Source: Halictus rubicundus
Taxonomy: Eukaryota; Arthropoda; Insecta; Hymenoptera; Halictidae
DNA length: 64,000 nt
Assembly (NCBI RefSeq): GCF_050948215.1
Contig: NW_027488566.1
Coordinates: 1,105,501-1,169,500 of the forward strand
Direction of reading: 5' to 3'
Below are positions 31,256-42,919 of this stretch, piece after piece. The notes under the pieces were generated by a model. That model did not search any database. It worked only from the letters and a program-made list of their open reading frames with translations, and was not told the origin of the DNA. Both the position numbers and the translations under genes were made by a program. Numbering within the stretch: position 1 is the first letter of the stretch; every line of letters starts with the position of its first letter.

Positions 31256-33381
31256 TGATCGCGCCGTATGGTCAGCTTCGTTGTTCGGGAGGGGTATTTT
31301 GTGTATGGGCTGTGATTACCAGGTTTAACAAGTAACAGAACTATCACTTTATTTAACATTAATATAAACAAACTTTGTGGACTGTATATTTAGCGCGATT
31401 GATTATTACAAGAGAAGATACTCTTGTCTTAATAACTGTACGAAACAGTGGCCTTAAGGGAAGTACTAAGACTTCGGTATGTTCTTCTGACTAAAGACTG
31501 TACGAAACAGTGGCCGTAAGGGAAGTGCTTGGACTTCGGTGTGTTTTCTAAAATCCACCCGCGCTTGCCAAACACTGTAACCGTATCGATTACATATCGA
31601 TATGTATCGATCGGGCGGCGTGTCGCATGAGCAACGCGGACCCCCACCACGACGTCCCTGGTCGTCCTGTCATCCTTCTCTTAATGAAGGATCGCAGGAT
31701 CCCCCACTAATTAGCGTGCGCGCGCATCGATCCCCACGCGATACGAATCGAATGAGGTCGATGCGCGAGAGAATTAGGCCACTCTACGTCTGGGCGCGAG
31801 CTTGTTCGGGTTCGGGAATTTCGGGCTGTCCGGTACGCAGCGAGCGAGTCAAACCGACTCAGGGGCGATACAGTCAAACCGACTGCGTTCCTTCGTCTCG
31901 TGATATCCTCAAACTGAGGAAGTGTCGTACAAACCGCACGACACGGGTCCATAAAGTCCTACGGGCGGCAATCAACGGCCGTAGCGATTAATCAAATAAT
32001 AACTACAACGAGACGAGGGAAACTGTATCGGTCTCGAGTCGTATTCTCCACAAAGGGAAGTTAATTTTCTTGCTCCTTTCGGGATATCTCCGTGCGGAGC
32101 TTCGCGATACGGTAATCAGAGTCAGTACGGTTAACGTCTTTCCACCGATACCGGATAGTCTCCGAACCCACTGACTAGTGACGACGGAGGCGATCCTCAG
32201 GGTCGGCTGTCTGACCGACGCCTCGTACGTGTCGTCATTCGGGCACTTTTCCTGCGTGAGCAGCGAGTGCTCGTATGCTACGACAACTCACGTTCGTTCG
32301 GGAAATTCGCGATACGGTGATCAGAGTCAGTACGGTTAAAGTCTTTCCACCGACACCGGATAGTCTCCGAACCCACTGACTAGTGACGACGGAGGCGATC
32401 CTCAGGGTCGGCTGTCTGACCGACGCCTCGTACGTGTCGTCATTCGGGCACTCTTCCTGAATAATCAGCTAGTGCTCGTGTGCTACGACGACTCACGTTT
32501 GTTCGGGAGAATCACGACGAGAACGCGTAACCTCCGGTTCAGCGTGACGTGAGTAACGTACGATTAAAGTATAAGAAAGGGACCCAGACGTGGAGCCAGG
32601 ATAGGGCTCGGGCAACTGCCTACGCGAAGGCACGATTCTGCGAAGTCGCGATCGATTAGGCGCGAATTGCGAACAGCATTGATCTCGCAACAGTCGTATT
32701 GCGGTTACTGTACATATAAAGAAAACCAGAATATATCTTATTTCTACCTCCAACATCGTCTCCGAATGATTCAAAGTTAGTTTGAACCTCTCCGTCTTCC
32801 AGTGCCTGGAGGCACGAACCTTATCTTACTAGGGTTGTAACCGTCCCTATTTCTCTATCGGAAACTCAACATTGATACGATTTCTCTCACGTGCCTTCTT
32901 CGTGTGGAGGCGACAGCGTGCGCGTGGAAAGACACGGCGGAAACACAAAGAAGGAGAATAAAACGGTTACAACACCGATATTTAAGCGAGTTGTCAATGG
33001 GCGGTGACTTGACTGGCCAACGCCCACGATGGTAGAGAAAGTGGTGGAAAAGCGTAAGAAACATTTGGCAAGCCGTGTTGACGGAAAAACCCGGACTCAG
33101 GCGGCGCAACGCAGGTAAGGCCCGTCCGGGGACACGTGACAATGACCTAAGTATTTTATGGAGACGGGTGAAAACGGCCATTTCGGAAGTGAAGACCAGG
33201 GAAGTACACGTGCAAGGGTAATAAACTACTTCCCGAGTCCTAATCCCCGAAGCGTGATTTTTACTTTCCCGGTTGTAAATGACCTTGTAAAGATTCCGTT
33301 CTTGGAACATTTGGTTGCCAAATGTGCAAGACGGGCACTTCGTCCAAGCTAATAAACTGACCCTCGAGGGTCGCACAAACA
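31256..33381. mobile_element. Outer LTR (about 726 bp) split by another LTR, TSD ATGGC
   Basis: It starts TGATCGCGCC and ends CGCACAAACA, flanked by ATGGC (31251-31255 and 33382-33386). The uninterrupted site CTATGGCTGAGCCGCGG is readable in the left arm. Without the nested LTR it is about 726 bp. No second copy is in the window, so its orientation and family are open. Confidence 0.7.
31576..32971 (+). mobile_element. Complete solo LTR (family B), 1396 bp, TSD ACAC
   Basis: It starts TGTAACCGTATCG and ends AAAACGGTTACA, with a 4-bp duplication ACAC (31572-31575 and 32972-32975). Within it, a ~230-bp block (GATACGGT.ATCAGAGTCAGTACGGTTAA ... CTACGAC.ACTCACGTT.GTTCGGGA) is tandemly duplicated at about 32107-32300 and 32305-32510. 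Its last 375 bp match 1-375. Confidence 0.85.
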
Positions 33382-33483
33382 ATGGCTGAGCCGCGGTTAC
33401 ATGTATAGGAAAAAGTTATTCAGAATGTTGAGTTTTACATACTCACCAAGTTTCATCTCGATCGGTCACAGGTGCCCTTTGGA

Positions 33484-34523
33484 AGGACAGCCCACCTGTT
33501 ATCTAAACATTCTTTTAAAGTCCTTTTTTACAGTCGCAGAGGAAGAAACGCTCTGTATTTTGGAATTCAAGTAATTGTAGACACTTGTATGATTCTGTTA
33601 TATATACTACTTTGACAAAATTAGAAAATAAAAATTATGTGGCGTGTGTAATACCGTACAAAGCAGTTTCAGGACACAAATGTGTTCAGGAACTGTTACA
33701 GGAATATGTAAGATCACCCTGTCGATGAAGTATCGAATGCGGTTTATGACATGAGCGACTGGAATCCACCTCTTTTGAGGAGTTTCGTGCACACTGCATG
33801 TTTAGCCTTCCTTTAATTAGTTTTGGAGACAGGTCTCTGGAAGTTGTGGATGCATTCGCTTGTACGGTCTGGCTTGCGACTCAATAGCGATTGTTAGCGT
33901 ACCATAAAACTCCAGATGGGACACAGAACACAGGTAGGTGTTCTGGGCGCTAAGTCACAAACGCACTAAAGTACTGCATTGTGGAAACTATTTTGTTTTT
34001 TCAATGATCGTCGCAAAAAATTGTTCTTCCTTGAATATGGATGGTACTATGGTATCGAGTTGTAAATGAGTGTTAAACAGAGCTGCAATGCAGCCCATAA
34101 AAAATTAGTAGAACGGTGAAATAAAGAGCAAACTAGAATGTTTTCGACTAAAATTATTTAAAAATAGTTTTAATATGTTTTTAAAGTCATCTAGTAAAAA
34201 TCTTATGGTGCTGAGGTGGAAAAAATATTTATTCATGAAAGAAAATTTTTTTCAATTAATAATAACAGTAGCTAAATATATGAAAAAATTTAAGATAGTG
34301 TTGATGACAATAGCTCATTATTAAATTAATTTTCAGGGTGGTCGCTTTTAAACTTCGATATGAAATCTGTATTTGTTCGAATTTTTCCGGGTTTTCCATT
34401 TTTTACAACTAGAGTTTGCAACTACAAAATTGGAAAGAAATAAAATACGTATCATTACAATTAATATTATTCTTCATTTATATTAATTAGAGATTTTGTA
34501 CCCAAGATTTACATGTTAGTTAC
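33484..34523 (+). repeat. Dispersed repeat R, copy 3 (outer part of the right arm)
   Basis: The first half is the reverse complement of 9692-10237. The second half is a direct copy of 13828-14626. It carries ACTCCAGATGGGACACAG and ends at TACATGTTAGTTAC, where LTR C starts. No coding content. Confidence 0.7.
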
Positions 34524-35294
34524 TGTTCAGGATTCAAGCTGTGGAATTCGGTGCCTATTGTCTAACCGGCGACCGCTATTTCATACGGTTTTTGTCGCGT
34601 ATGTTAACACGCGGCAAGAGCGCGTGTCGCCGTTGCTCGACACCGCGTAGCAACCGTTTCAATTCTCATTGGCCGAATTTCACAGCTTGAATCCTTCAAA
34701 TTTAGACAAACAAGGATCGTCCGATGTGCGAGCTCCAATCACGGTGCTCCACATTCGACGGTCTTTGTTATTTAAGGCACCTGCGTATGCCTTCTCGCTC
34801 TCTTAACGTTCTGAACGCTCATCAATCGCAAGGTATCGCTCTAGCACGTTTGCTCGTCTGTCCGCTCTCGTCTCGATAAGTAGAGATTCTCATCTCTCGC
34901 GCTCTGAGACTCTCGCGATTTCGCATCATTCGGTAGCAGTATTCTCGCGATCTCCCGCGCCGCGTAACGTGCACTCTGCTTCGCGTCAAGATTTCCGGCG
35001 TCCGCGTAGAAGATTTCCGTCTCGCGGCGGCACGCGTTTCGTGCCGCTGAAGATTTCCTCTCGCGATCCGACGGCAGAAGTTGCCGTGCAAGATCTCCGT
35101 ACGTTCGCCGGCTCGCGATTCTCGTTCGCGCGTTCTTTCTCGCGCTCTCGAGTGCCTCGCACCTCGTGCGTCGTACAAGCGAGTGAAATAAAGTGCATTT
35201 TCCCAAAGGACAAAGGTTTAATTCTCCCGTCTCTCCTTGCCTCCTCGCGCGCTCATTTCTGAGTGGTCCCGGCCCCCCGGCGACTCCGACCTTC
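34524..35294 (+). mobile_element. LTR family C, second copy, 3' end truncated
   Basis: Plus-strand copy of the 29450-30235 LTR starting TGTTCAGGATTC. It is near-identical throughout but stops about 16 bp short of the CGCCAAACA end. AATAAA lies at 35185-35190. The break joins it to the TAAAGCGGCGATGTC segment that in inverted form follows the 6108-6375 region. Confidence 0.82.
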
Positions 35295-35682
35295 TAAAGC
35301 GGCGATGTCACGAAAGTGGGAACGCCGAAACCCCGGGCGTGAGCACTCTCCTATCCTCTCTGGTATCAATACTGGCACCGTCTAACTTATCGGATTTGTG
35401 GCTTGTTTAGACTTGTTTCCATCAGAAAACTATTTGCAATCGATTAATAATGTTTCCATGGCAGAATTATGAATTGTAACAAACATTTTATTGTTATTAA
35501 TAAGTGATGGTGAAACTGTTACATTGTTGTCTCCAGGAGGCATACGACGCAACGCTCCATGTGGTCATGATTCAGTATTAGAGACAACATTGTAACGAGT
35601 AGCGTATTGGCGTTTACCAACTAAATCTAATATTATGTCTTATTAACGTTATCATAATGATATCATTACTTGTCGATTGAAG
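35295..35682. repeat. Segment inverted relative to 6108-6375
   Basis: The ends match the reverse complement of the 6.1-6.4 kb region; the middle differs. It ends at GTCGATTGA, where the outer LINE begins. Confidence 0.5.
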
Positions 35683-36039
35683 CTTCCGCTTCCGGTTGCG
35701 AAGGACAGTGCAGAGTGTGAGATACTGAGTGAAAGTTGTGTGTGAAAGAGAGGTGTAGAGAAAAGGCGGAGGGTAAAGGCGGTAGAGAGGTGCTAGTAGG
35801 GAGCAAGGGAGAGACGGGTGAGGTAGGACAAAGGGCGATGGAGCGAGAGGAGAAGTAGGACGGAAGGGAAAAAGGAGGTAGGGTAGAGGTTAGGTTTTCA
35901 CGTGGCGAGAAATAGGCGTGCTCGCGAGAAGGAGAAGGAGCGAAGGTGTCGCGCTCTGTTGGGTGAAAGGAGGAATAGAGAAAGGGGGGCTGAAAGGCGG
36001 AAAGGTTTGAAAAGGTTCGAATAGGAAAAGGAGGGAAAA

Positions 36040-37182
36040 ATGGCTGAAGAAAGGCGGAAAGTGGAGGAGAGAAGAGAGCTAGGCTTGGGAAGGGGAAGGG
36101 AGGATGACAAAGAAGGAAAGGGCAGAGTAGGGACGCTGTCGGGCGAAAGTAATCTGAAGAGGTGGTTTAGCTCGGGGAGCGTGGAAAGTGTGGGAAGGAA
36201 AAGGGGCATAGGGGAGGTAGAGGGAGGGGAAGAGGTAGAGCATGACGCATTTAAGAGAAGCGACGCGACTAAGAGGTCGCCACAGAAGGCAGAGGGGGAG
36301 GGGGTAGGGGAGTGCAAAGAGATGGTGGGGATCCTTAAGGGACTGATAGAGGAGGTGAAGAGTTTAAGGGACGTACTATGGAAGGACAGAGAAGCTGGGA
36401 GGAAGTTTATTGAAGATTGGGGGAGGGAAACGGAGAGATGGAGGGAAGATAGGAGGGAGGAGGTAGCAAGCAGGGAGAAGACGTGGAAATGGTTGGAGAG
36501 TATTCAGGGAAGGGTGACAAAGGTAGAGTGGAGGATGGAGGAGATGGGGCGAGGAGAGGGGGTGAGGAGGCGTAGTGAGGAAGTAGACAAGAGGATGGAT
36601 AGGTTGGAGGGAAAAATGTAGAAGGTAGAAGAATGGATGGGGATAAAGAGAAGGGGGCGCAAGAGGAACAAGAGGAAAGGGGAGAAGAGACAGGTGGAGA
36701 TCGGGAAAGGGAGGAGAAGATTAAGGAAGCTTGAAGTAAAGCATGATAAGAGGGAAAGAGAGATGAAGAGGAATAATGTGGTAGTGAGGAGGTTGAAGGT
36801 GGAGGGCAAAGAATTAGAAGGAGAGATCAGGAGGCTTTGGGAGAAGATGGAACTGGGTGTCGAGGGAATTAAGGAGGTAAGGACGATAGGGAAGGCAATG
36901 AAAGATGGTAGAGGGATGGTTTTGGTGAGAATGGAGGGTAGAGAATATAAAAGGAAGGTAATGGAGGGGAAGAAAAAACTTAGGGGGTTAGTGGAAAGGA
37001 TAGATGACGATCTGATGGAAGAGGAGAGAAGAGCGAGATGGAAGATAGAAAGGGAAGCGGAGATAGAAACGAGAGAGGGAAGGAACGTACAGATAGGGTA
37101 CATGAAAATGTGGGTGAACGGGAAAATGAAGAGATGGGACGAGATAGAGGAAAACTGGATGGAGGAGCAGGGAGGGCAATAG
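36040..37182 (+). pseudogene. Outer LINE ORF1 (coiled coil plus RNA-binding domain)
   Basis: A single frame from the ATG at 36040 to a TAG at 37180-37182, broken by one in-frame TAG at 36619-36621. The N-terminal part is charged, with coiled-coil character (residues about 100-190). The C-terminal part (RNNVVVRRLKVEG ... GMVLVRMEGREYKRKVMEGKK ... RNVQIGYMKMWVNGK) resembles the RRM and C-terminal domain of L1-type ORF1 nucleic-acid chaperones. Codons are almost all purine-rich (AGG, GAG, AAG, GGG). Confidence 0.75.
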
Positions 37183-38206
37183 GGAAGGAAGCAGGGGGGA
37201 GAGACAACAGAAGGGAGGGGGAAGAGGGAGAGGAGGAGAACGGGGTTGAAGGTGGGTTTCTGGAATGTGGCAGGGCTGATGAATAACGATGAGGAGTTTT
37301 GGAAGGGGCTGGTAGAATGGGATGTCATAACGATGATGGAGACGTGGGTGGAAGAGAAGGGATGGAGTAGGATAAGGGAAAAGAAGTCGAGGGAATTCTA
37401 CTGGGAGATGCAGTGGGCAAGGAGAGAGGAAAAGAAGGGGAGAGCGATAGGGGGTATGGCGATGGGGGTGAGGAAAGGACTGGATAGAGAAGGAGGGAGG
37501 GCTGAAGGGAAGGAGGGGTTGATGACGGCAAGAATTAAGCTGGGGATGAGTTGGTGGAGGGTGATAGGGGTGTACGTTAATAGGGATTTGGACAAGAAAC
37601 TGGAAGATTTAGGGGACTGGACAGAGGGGAGAGAGAGAGGAACAAAGGTGTTGATAGGGGGGGACTTCAACGCGAGAACGGGGCGAGAAGGAGGGGAAGT
37701 GGTGGAGGAAGAGGAAGGAGGGGGAGGAGAAAGCAGGAGATCTAAAGACGGGAAAGTGAATGCGGAAGGGAGGAGGCTCTGTGAATATCTGGGAGAGAGG
37801 GGGTGGGGGATTCTAAATGGAAGTACGAAGGGAGACGAGGAAGGAGAGTGGACTTTCACGGGGGGAATAGGGAACTCGGTGATAGACTATATATTAGGAA
37901 ATGAGGAAACAAGGGAGGGGGTGGAGTGGATGGAAGTTGGGGATAAAATAGAGTCAGACCACGCACCAGTGACAGTAGGGATTAAGGGGGAGAGGAGGGA
38001 AAGAAGAAGGAAGGAAGGGGCTGGGAAGGGGGCGAGAGTAGGAAAGGATAAAGGAGGAAGGGATAAAGGCCTTTAGGGAAAGATTTGGGTGGAGAAGAGA
38101 GGAGGAAGTGGGAGGGGTAGAAGAGGACTGGACACGGTTAAAGGAGAACATTAAGGAAGCACTAGGGGAGGTAGGGAAAAGAGAAAAAGAGAGAAGGAAA
38201 GGGTGG
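37183..38206 (+). pseudogene. Outer LINE ORF2, endonuclease part
   Basis: Open in the same frame as ORF1 directly after its TAG, with no ATG before the domain starts. It encodes an APE-type endonuclease: VGFWNVAG, METWVEE, GVYVNRD, GGDFNARTG and, near 37960, SDHAPV. A stop at 38074-38076 is followed by coding-like sequence in the +2 frame (RERFGWRREEEVGG ... KERRKGW) up to the inner LINE, so one frameshift is present. The rest of ORF2 is at 43075-44970. Confidence 0.82.
38192..38206 (+). repeat. Target-site duplication of the inner LINE, left copy
   Basis: AGAAGGAAAGGGTGG, repeated exactly at 43060-43074. It is the 15-bp duplication made when the inner LINE inserted into ORF2 of the outer LINE. 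Confidence 0.9.
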
Positions 38207-38536
38207 GCCGTTTCCGGTTAGAAAGAGATAAGGTGGAAATTTAGAGCAGCTGAGAAAGTGGTGAGAGAGCGAGTGAAAATAAAGTGGAGGTAGAGTGAGT
38301 GAGATCAGGGGTAGAGGGAGATCGGAGGAGAAGTTAGAGGAAGAAAAGAGTGCAAGAAAGGGTAAAAGGACAATAGAGAAAGGATAAGTCAAGAAAGTGA
38401 GGTTAGGCGCACAGTAGAAAGAGAGCAGGAGAAGCGAAAGCAGAAGGGAGAGCGCCACGTGCGGGAAAAGAAAGAAGCGCAAAGGCAGACAACTGCAAAG
38501 TAGGTAAAGAAGGAAGACGAGAGGATAAGAAAGGAA

Positions 38537-39613
38537 ATGAATAAACAAGAAGAGAAAGAACAGGAAAGAGAGACGGCAAGAAAGTTAATGAAGATAAGAA
38601 ATAGAGAAAGAGCAAGGTGCAACAGTCTATCCAAAGTGGAGGGATTAGGGAAGTGGTTAGACAAGAAAAGAAAAGAGAGAGAGAATGAGGAAAGAGAAGA
38701 AAAGGGAAAAGACCCTTTCAGAAAAAGCAGAAAAACAGACAGATCGCCGGAGGGTGGAAAAGGAGAGGAACAACAAGAAAGGAGAGGGGAGCAAGAAAGG
38801 AGAGGGGAGCAAGGAGACATCAGGGAGATAATAAGAGAGGAAATAAAGGGGGCATTAATGGGAACAATAAAACAGATGAGCGAAATAGCAGAGGGATGGA
38901 AAGAGATGACGGAAGTAATGAGGAAGATGAAAGATATGAAAGAAGAGTGGGAGAAGGAAAGGGAGAGAGACAGAAAATCAGTGCAAGAGTTAGAAGCGAG
39001 AGTGAAAAAGATAGAGTTAGAAGGGAAAATAGAGGACAAGATAGACAAAAAGTTGGAAGAAATAGAAAGGAAAAGAGGAAGTGATCAAGGAGAAAGGGAA
39101 AGAGGAGAGATCGAAAGAAGACTGAAAGAAATAGAAATGAATTGGGAAAGAAAGGAAAGAGAGACAAGGAGAAAGAACATAGTAATTAAAGGGTTGGAGA
39201 TAAAAGATGGAGGAGACGGACAGGAGGAAGTGCGAAAGTTATTAGAAGTAATAGGAGAAAAATTCGAGGTTGAAGAAGTTAAGAAAAGAGGCAAAAAGGG
39301 AATAGGAAAAGGAGAATGGGCAGTGGTAAAGATGGCGACAATGGAACAGAAAAGAAGAGTAATGATAGAAAAGAAAAAATTAGCAGGAAGACGGGAAAGG
39401 ATAGAGGATGATCTCACATGGGAAGAAAGAAACATACAATGGAGGCTAAGGCAGATAATGGAGAAAGAGAGAGGGAAAGGGAAAAGGGTCAGAATGGGGT
39501 ATATGAAGATTTGGATAGAAGGAAAGATGTGGAGATGGGATGAGAAGGAGAAGACATTGAAGGACAGCGAGGGAAACGAGTGGGGAGCGAGAGAGAAGGG
39601 GAGAGAGAAGTAA
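38537..39613 (+). CDS. Inner LINE ORF1 protein
   Basis: 358 codons from ATG to TAA. It is very rich in Glu, Lys and Arg. A long predicted coiled coil (about residues 95-215) is followed by an RRM-like segment, RKNIVIKGLEIKD (about 218-230), and WAVVKMATMEQKRRVMIEKKK. A C-terminal domain ends in RVRMGYMKIWIEGK. This is the layout of L1-type ORF1 RNA-binding chaperones, which trimerise and coat LINE RNA. There is no zinc knuckle. It ends within the start of the ORF2 frame. Confidence 0.85.
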   Translation: MNKQEEKEQERETARKLMKIRNRERARCNSLSKVEGLGKWLDKKRKERENEEREEKGKDPFRKSRKTDRSPEGGKGEEQQERRGEQERRGEQGDIREIIREEIKGALMGTIKQMSEIAEGWKEMTEVMRKMKDMKEEWEKERERDRKSVQELEARVKKIELEGKIEDKIDKKLEEIERKRGSDQGERERGEIERRLKEIEMNWERKERETRRKNIVIKGLEIKDGGDGQEEVRKLLEVIGEKFEVEEVKKRGKKGIGKGEWAVVKMATMEQKRRVMIEKKKLAGRRERIEDDLTWEERNIQWRLRQIMEKERGKGKRVRMGYMKIWIEGKMWRWDEKEKTLKDSEGNEWGAREKGREK

Positions 39614-42600
39614 AGAAAAGGGATAAAGAGGAGCTGAAGACGGAGGGAGGGAAGAAGGGGAAGGGAAGGGAAAATAAAAAACTGAAAATCGGCTTCTGGA
39701 ACATAGCAGGAATGAAAGGGAAAGATGAAGGATTCTGGAAGGACCTAGAGCGATGGGATGTAATGGTGCTGCTGGAGACATGGGTGGAAGAAAAGATGTG
39801 GGAAAAAGTGGAAAGAAGATTACCACAGGGGTATGTTTGGAAAAAGCAATGGGCAGTTAGGGATAGTAAAATAGGGAGAGCAAAAGGGGGAATGGTGTTA
39901 GGAATGAGAAAAGAAATTACATGCGAAAAGAAGAGCGAGGGAGAGTCAAAGGATATAGAAGGAATAATAGAAGGAAGTGTAAGGATAGGAGAAGAAGAAT
40001 GGAAGATACTAGGGGTATATGTAAACAAAGACATTGAACGGAAGATGAAAGTACTGAGGGACTGGTGGGATACAGGAAGGGACGAAAGACTAATTGTAGG
40101 AGGAGATTTTAACGCGAGGACAGGCAGGGAAGGAGGAGAAGTAAGGCAGGAAGAAGATGAGGGGGAAGGCTGCAGGGAGTCAAAAGACAAGAAAGTAAAT
40201 GGAGAAGGGAGGAAGCTAATAAGAACGCTAGGAGAATTAGGATTAGAAATAATGAATGGAGGGATAGAAGGAGACGAGAGAGGAGAGTACACATATATAG
40301 GACAGAGAGGAAGGACGGTAATAGATTACGTGATAGGAGACAAAAGAACAAGAGAAGGGATAGAGAGCATGGTGATAGAGGAAAGGGTAGAATCAGATCA
40401 CCTACCGGTAGTGTTAACAATGAAGAAAGGACAAAAGGAAAAGGAAAGGGAGATAAGAAAGAAGGATAAGAAAGGAGCGCAAAGAGTAGAGTGGGGAAGA
40501 GAGGGAAAAGAAAAATTTAGAAGGTTAACAGAGGAAATAGAAGTAACAGGGGAAGAGATAGGGGAAAGACTAGGAGAACTAGAAAGAAAGATCAAGAGTG
40601 TAATAGAAGAAATAAGGAGTACTGAGGGCATGAAAGAGTCGAAAAGGAGAGGATGGTGGGATAAGGAATGCATAGAAAGAAAGAAGGAACTAAGAAGGGC
40701 ATTAAGGAAATGGAAAGAAGGGAAAGATGAAGAAGAGGGATATAGAAGAATGAAAAACAAATACAAAAAACTGTGTGAAGAGAAAAAAGAGCAGGAGAGA
40801 GAAAAGATACTAACGGAAGCAGGGAAAGCGAGGACAGAAGGAAAGGTATGGGATTTTCTAAGAAAGATGGGAGGTGGAAAAGGAAAAGCACAAACGAAAG
40901 AGATAGAAATGGAAAAATGGAAGGAGTATTTTATGGGGCTACTAGGAGGAGTAGAAAACAAGATAGAGGGGGGAGGCAGGAGGAAAAGAAGCGAGAAAAG
41001 CAATGAAGAGATAGGAAGAGATGAGATAGAAAGAGCAATAAAAGGATTGAAAGATGGGAAAGCAGCAGGGGAGGATGAGATGGGAAATGAGATTTGGAAA
41101 TATGGAGGAGAAAATATAAGGAATGAAGTGTGGAAAATATGCAATAGGGTATGGAATGGAGAAGGATGGCCTGAAGAGTGGAAAGTAGGTGTCGTGGTGC
41201 CGATAAAAAAGAAGGGGGATGGAAAGTCAGTCGAATGCTATAGAGGGGTAACGCTACTGAATACGTTGTACAAGATATATACAATTATATTAGAGGAGAG
41301 GCTGGAGAGAGAAGTAAAAGAGAAGAGGATGGTGCCAGAGAACCAGACAGGATTTAGAAAGGAGAAAGGGACGATAGACAATATATATGTAGTAAATTAT
41401 ATAGTAAACAGGGAACTGGCGAAGAAAAAGGGAAGGTTAATAGGATGCTTTGTAGACCTGAAGGCAGCATTTGACAGCGTGAATAGGAGAATATTGTGGA
41501 AAGCATTAGAGGAGAGAGGTGTGAGTGAAGGAATTAGGGAAAGAATAGAAGAAGTGTATAGAGAGACAACATCTAAGGTGAAAGTAGGAGGCGAAATGGG
41601 AGAAAAGTTCTGGGTAGGAAGAGGGGTAAGGCAAGGATGTCCGCTAAGCGCGAAGCTTTTTATACTGCTTATGGCCGACCTAGAGGAAAGAATGAGGAAG
41701 AGGGGGAAAGGTGGGGTGGAGATTAGGGGAAGAATGCTATACACTTTACAATATGCGGATGACCTCGTGCTGCTGGCGAAAGAGGAGAGCGGGATGAAAT
41801 TAATGATAGAGGAATTCAGAAGATATATAAAAGAGAAGGGACTAGAAGTAAACAGAGAAAAAACGAAGATAATAAGATTCGAAAGAAGAAGGCAAGAGAA
41901 AAAGACGTGGAGATGGGGGGATGGAACGGTAGAAGAAGTAGACGAGATAAAATATCTCGGGTAAGTATTCAGGAAAAATGGGGGACAAGAAAGACAGATA
42001 GAGGACAGAACAAGGAAAGGTGGAGGAGTGATGAAAAGTGTGTGGGGGATAGGGAAAAGATATTTTAAAAACAAATACAAAAGAAGAGAATGGTTCTTCG
42101 ACGCACTGATATGGCCAGTGATGGCATACGGTGTGGAGATCTGGGGATGGGAGGAAAGAATGGAGATAGAGAGGATGCAGGAAAGGTATATAAGATGGGT
42201 GCTAGGGGTAGAGTGGACAACACCAGGGTATATGGTAAGGGAAGAGACGAAAAGAGAGAAAATGAGAGTGAGGGGCGCGAAGAGGGCATGGAAGTTTGAA
42301 GAAAAGTTGAGAGCTGGAAAAGGAAGCGAATGGGCAAGACAATGTCTAAAGGAGATAGAAGAGAGAGCTACGGGAGGAAAGAAGATGTCAAAATGGGAGA
42401 TAGGGAGGAAGAAATATATAGAGGAAAGGGGGAATAGAAGAATATTAGAGGAGGGAGATAAGGAAGAGAGGGAAGAAGAGTGGGGAAGGATAGAGAAAAG
42501 AGAAAAAGAGAAAGAGGAAGAGGAAAACTGGAAGAGGGTAATGGAGTCTAGGTATAATACATGGTATAAAGAGATAAGGACAAAGGAAAGACCCGAATAC

Positions 42601-42894
42601 CTAGAAAAAGGATCAAAAGAAGAAAAATGGACGAGGATAGCAAGGTACAGGTTGGGGAATGAAATGAGGGGAAGAAGGTACTGGGGGGAAGAGGAGGTGA
42701 GACGGTGCAGAAGGTGCGGGTACGAAGAAGAGACGTGGGAACACGTGTTGGAAAGGTGCTCGAGAGATCAAGGGATGGAAGTAGGAATGCAAGAGAAGGT
42801 GAAGGAAATACTGGCTGAGGACGGGAGAGGAGAAGAGTGGATGAAAAAATTAGACCGGGAGAGAACAGAGATACAGGACGGAAAGTATCAATGA
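39544..42894 (+). pseudogene. Inner LINE ORF2 (endonuclease, RT, CCHC), one nonsense codon
   Basis: A single frame to 42894, broken only by TAA at 41962-41964. The N-terminal APE endonuclease shows IGFWNIAG, LETWVEE, GGDFNARTG and, near 40395, SDHLPV. The reverse transcriptase shows the GLKDGKAAGEDEMGNE block, QTGFRKEKGTIDNI, CFVDLKAAFDSVNR, GVRQGCPLS and QYADD (41752-41763). The C-terminal part has YGVEIWGW and a C-x2-C-x7-H-x4-C knuckle near 42710-42765. The frame lacks an ATG upstream of the endonuclease. The stop lies after the RT core, so a truncated but catalytic RT might still be made. Confidence 0.88.
39571..39577 (+). promoter_or_regulatory. Candidate -1 frameshift heptamer between LINE ORF1 and ORF2
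   Basis: G GGA AAC in the ORF1 frame fits X XXY YYZ exactly. A -1 slip enters the ORF2 frame, which is open from 39544 and has no ATG before the endonuclease domain. The purine-rich context raises the chance of random heptamers and disfavours a downstream stem, so this is a hypothesis. Confidence 0.45.
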
Positions 42895-42919
42895 GAGGGT
42901 GAGAAAGGAGGATGCAGGA

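Larger units (their letters stand above)
35683..38206 (+). mobile_element. Outer LINE, 5' half
   Basis: It starts near CGCTTCCGGTTGCG, which resembles the 5' start of the inner LINE (CCGTTTCCGGTT). It contains a 5' untranslated region, ORF1 and the endonuclease part of ORF2, and is interrupted at 38206 by the inner LINE. It continues at 43075: the junction codons read arginine-lysine-glycine-tryptophan | tryptophan-aspartate, as in the inner element's own WWD motif. The two halves total about 4.85 kb, the same as the inner element. Confidence 0.85.

Noticed and set aside
31251..33391. Apparent 8-bp target duplication ATGGCTGA, suggesting a hAT element
   Set aside because: The inserted unit starts TGA and ends CA, so the last three matching bases are explained by the element's own TGA; a 5-bp ATGGC duplication of an LTR with TG...CA ends fits better and no hAT ends are present.
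36504..42080. Many long minus-strand reading frames, up to about 275 codons, rich in Ser, Pro, Leu and Phe
   Set aside because: They are the complement of purine-biased LINE coding sequence, which rarely makes stops on the other strand; composition is low-complexity and no motif is recognisable.
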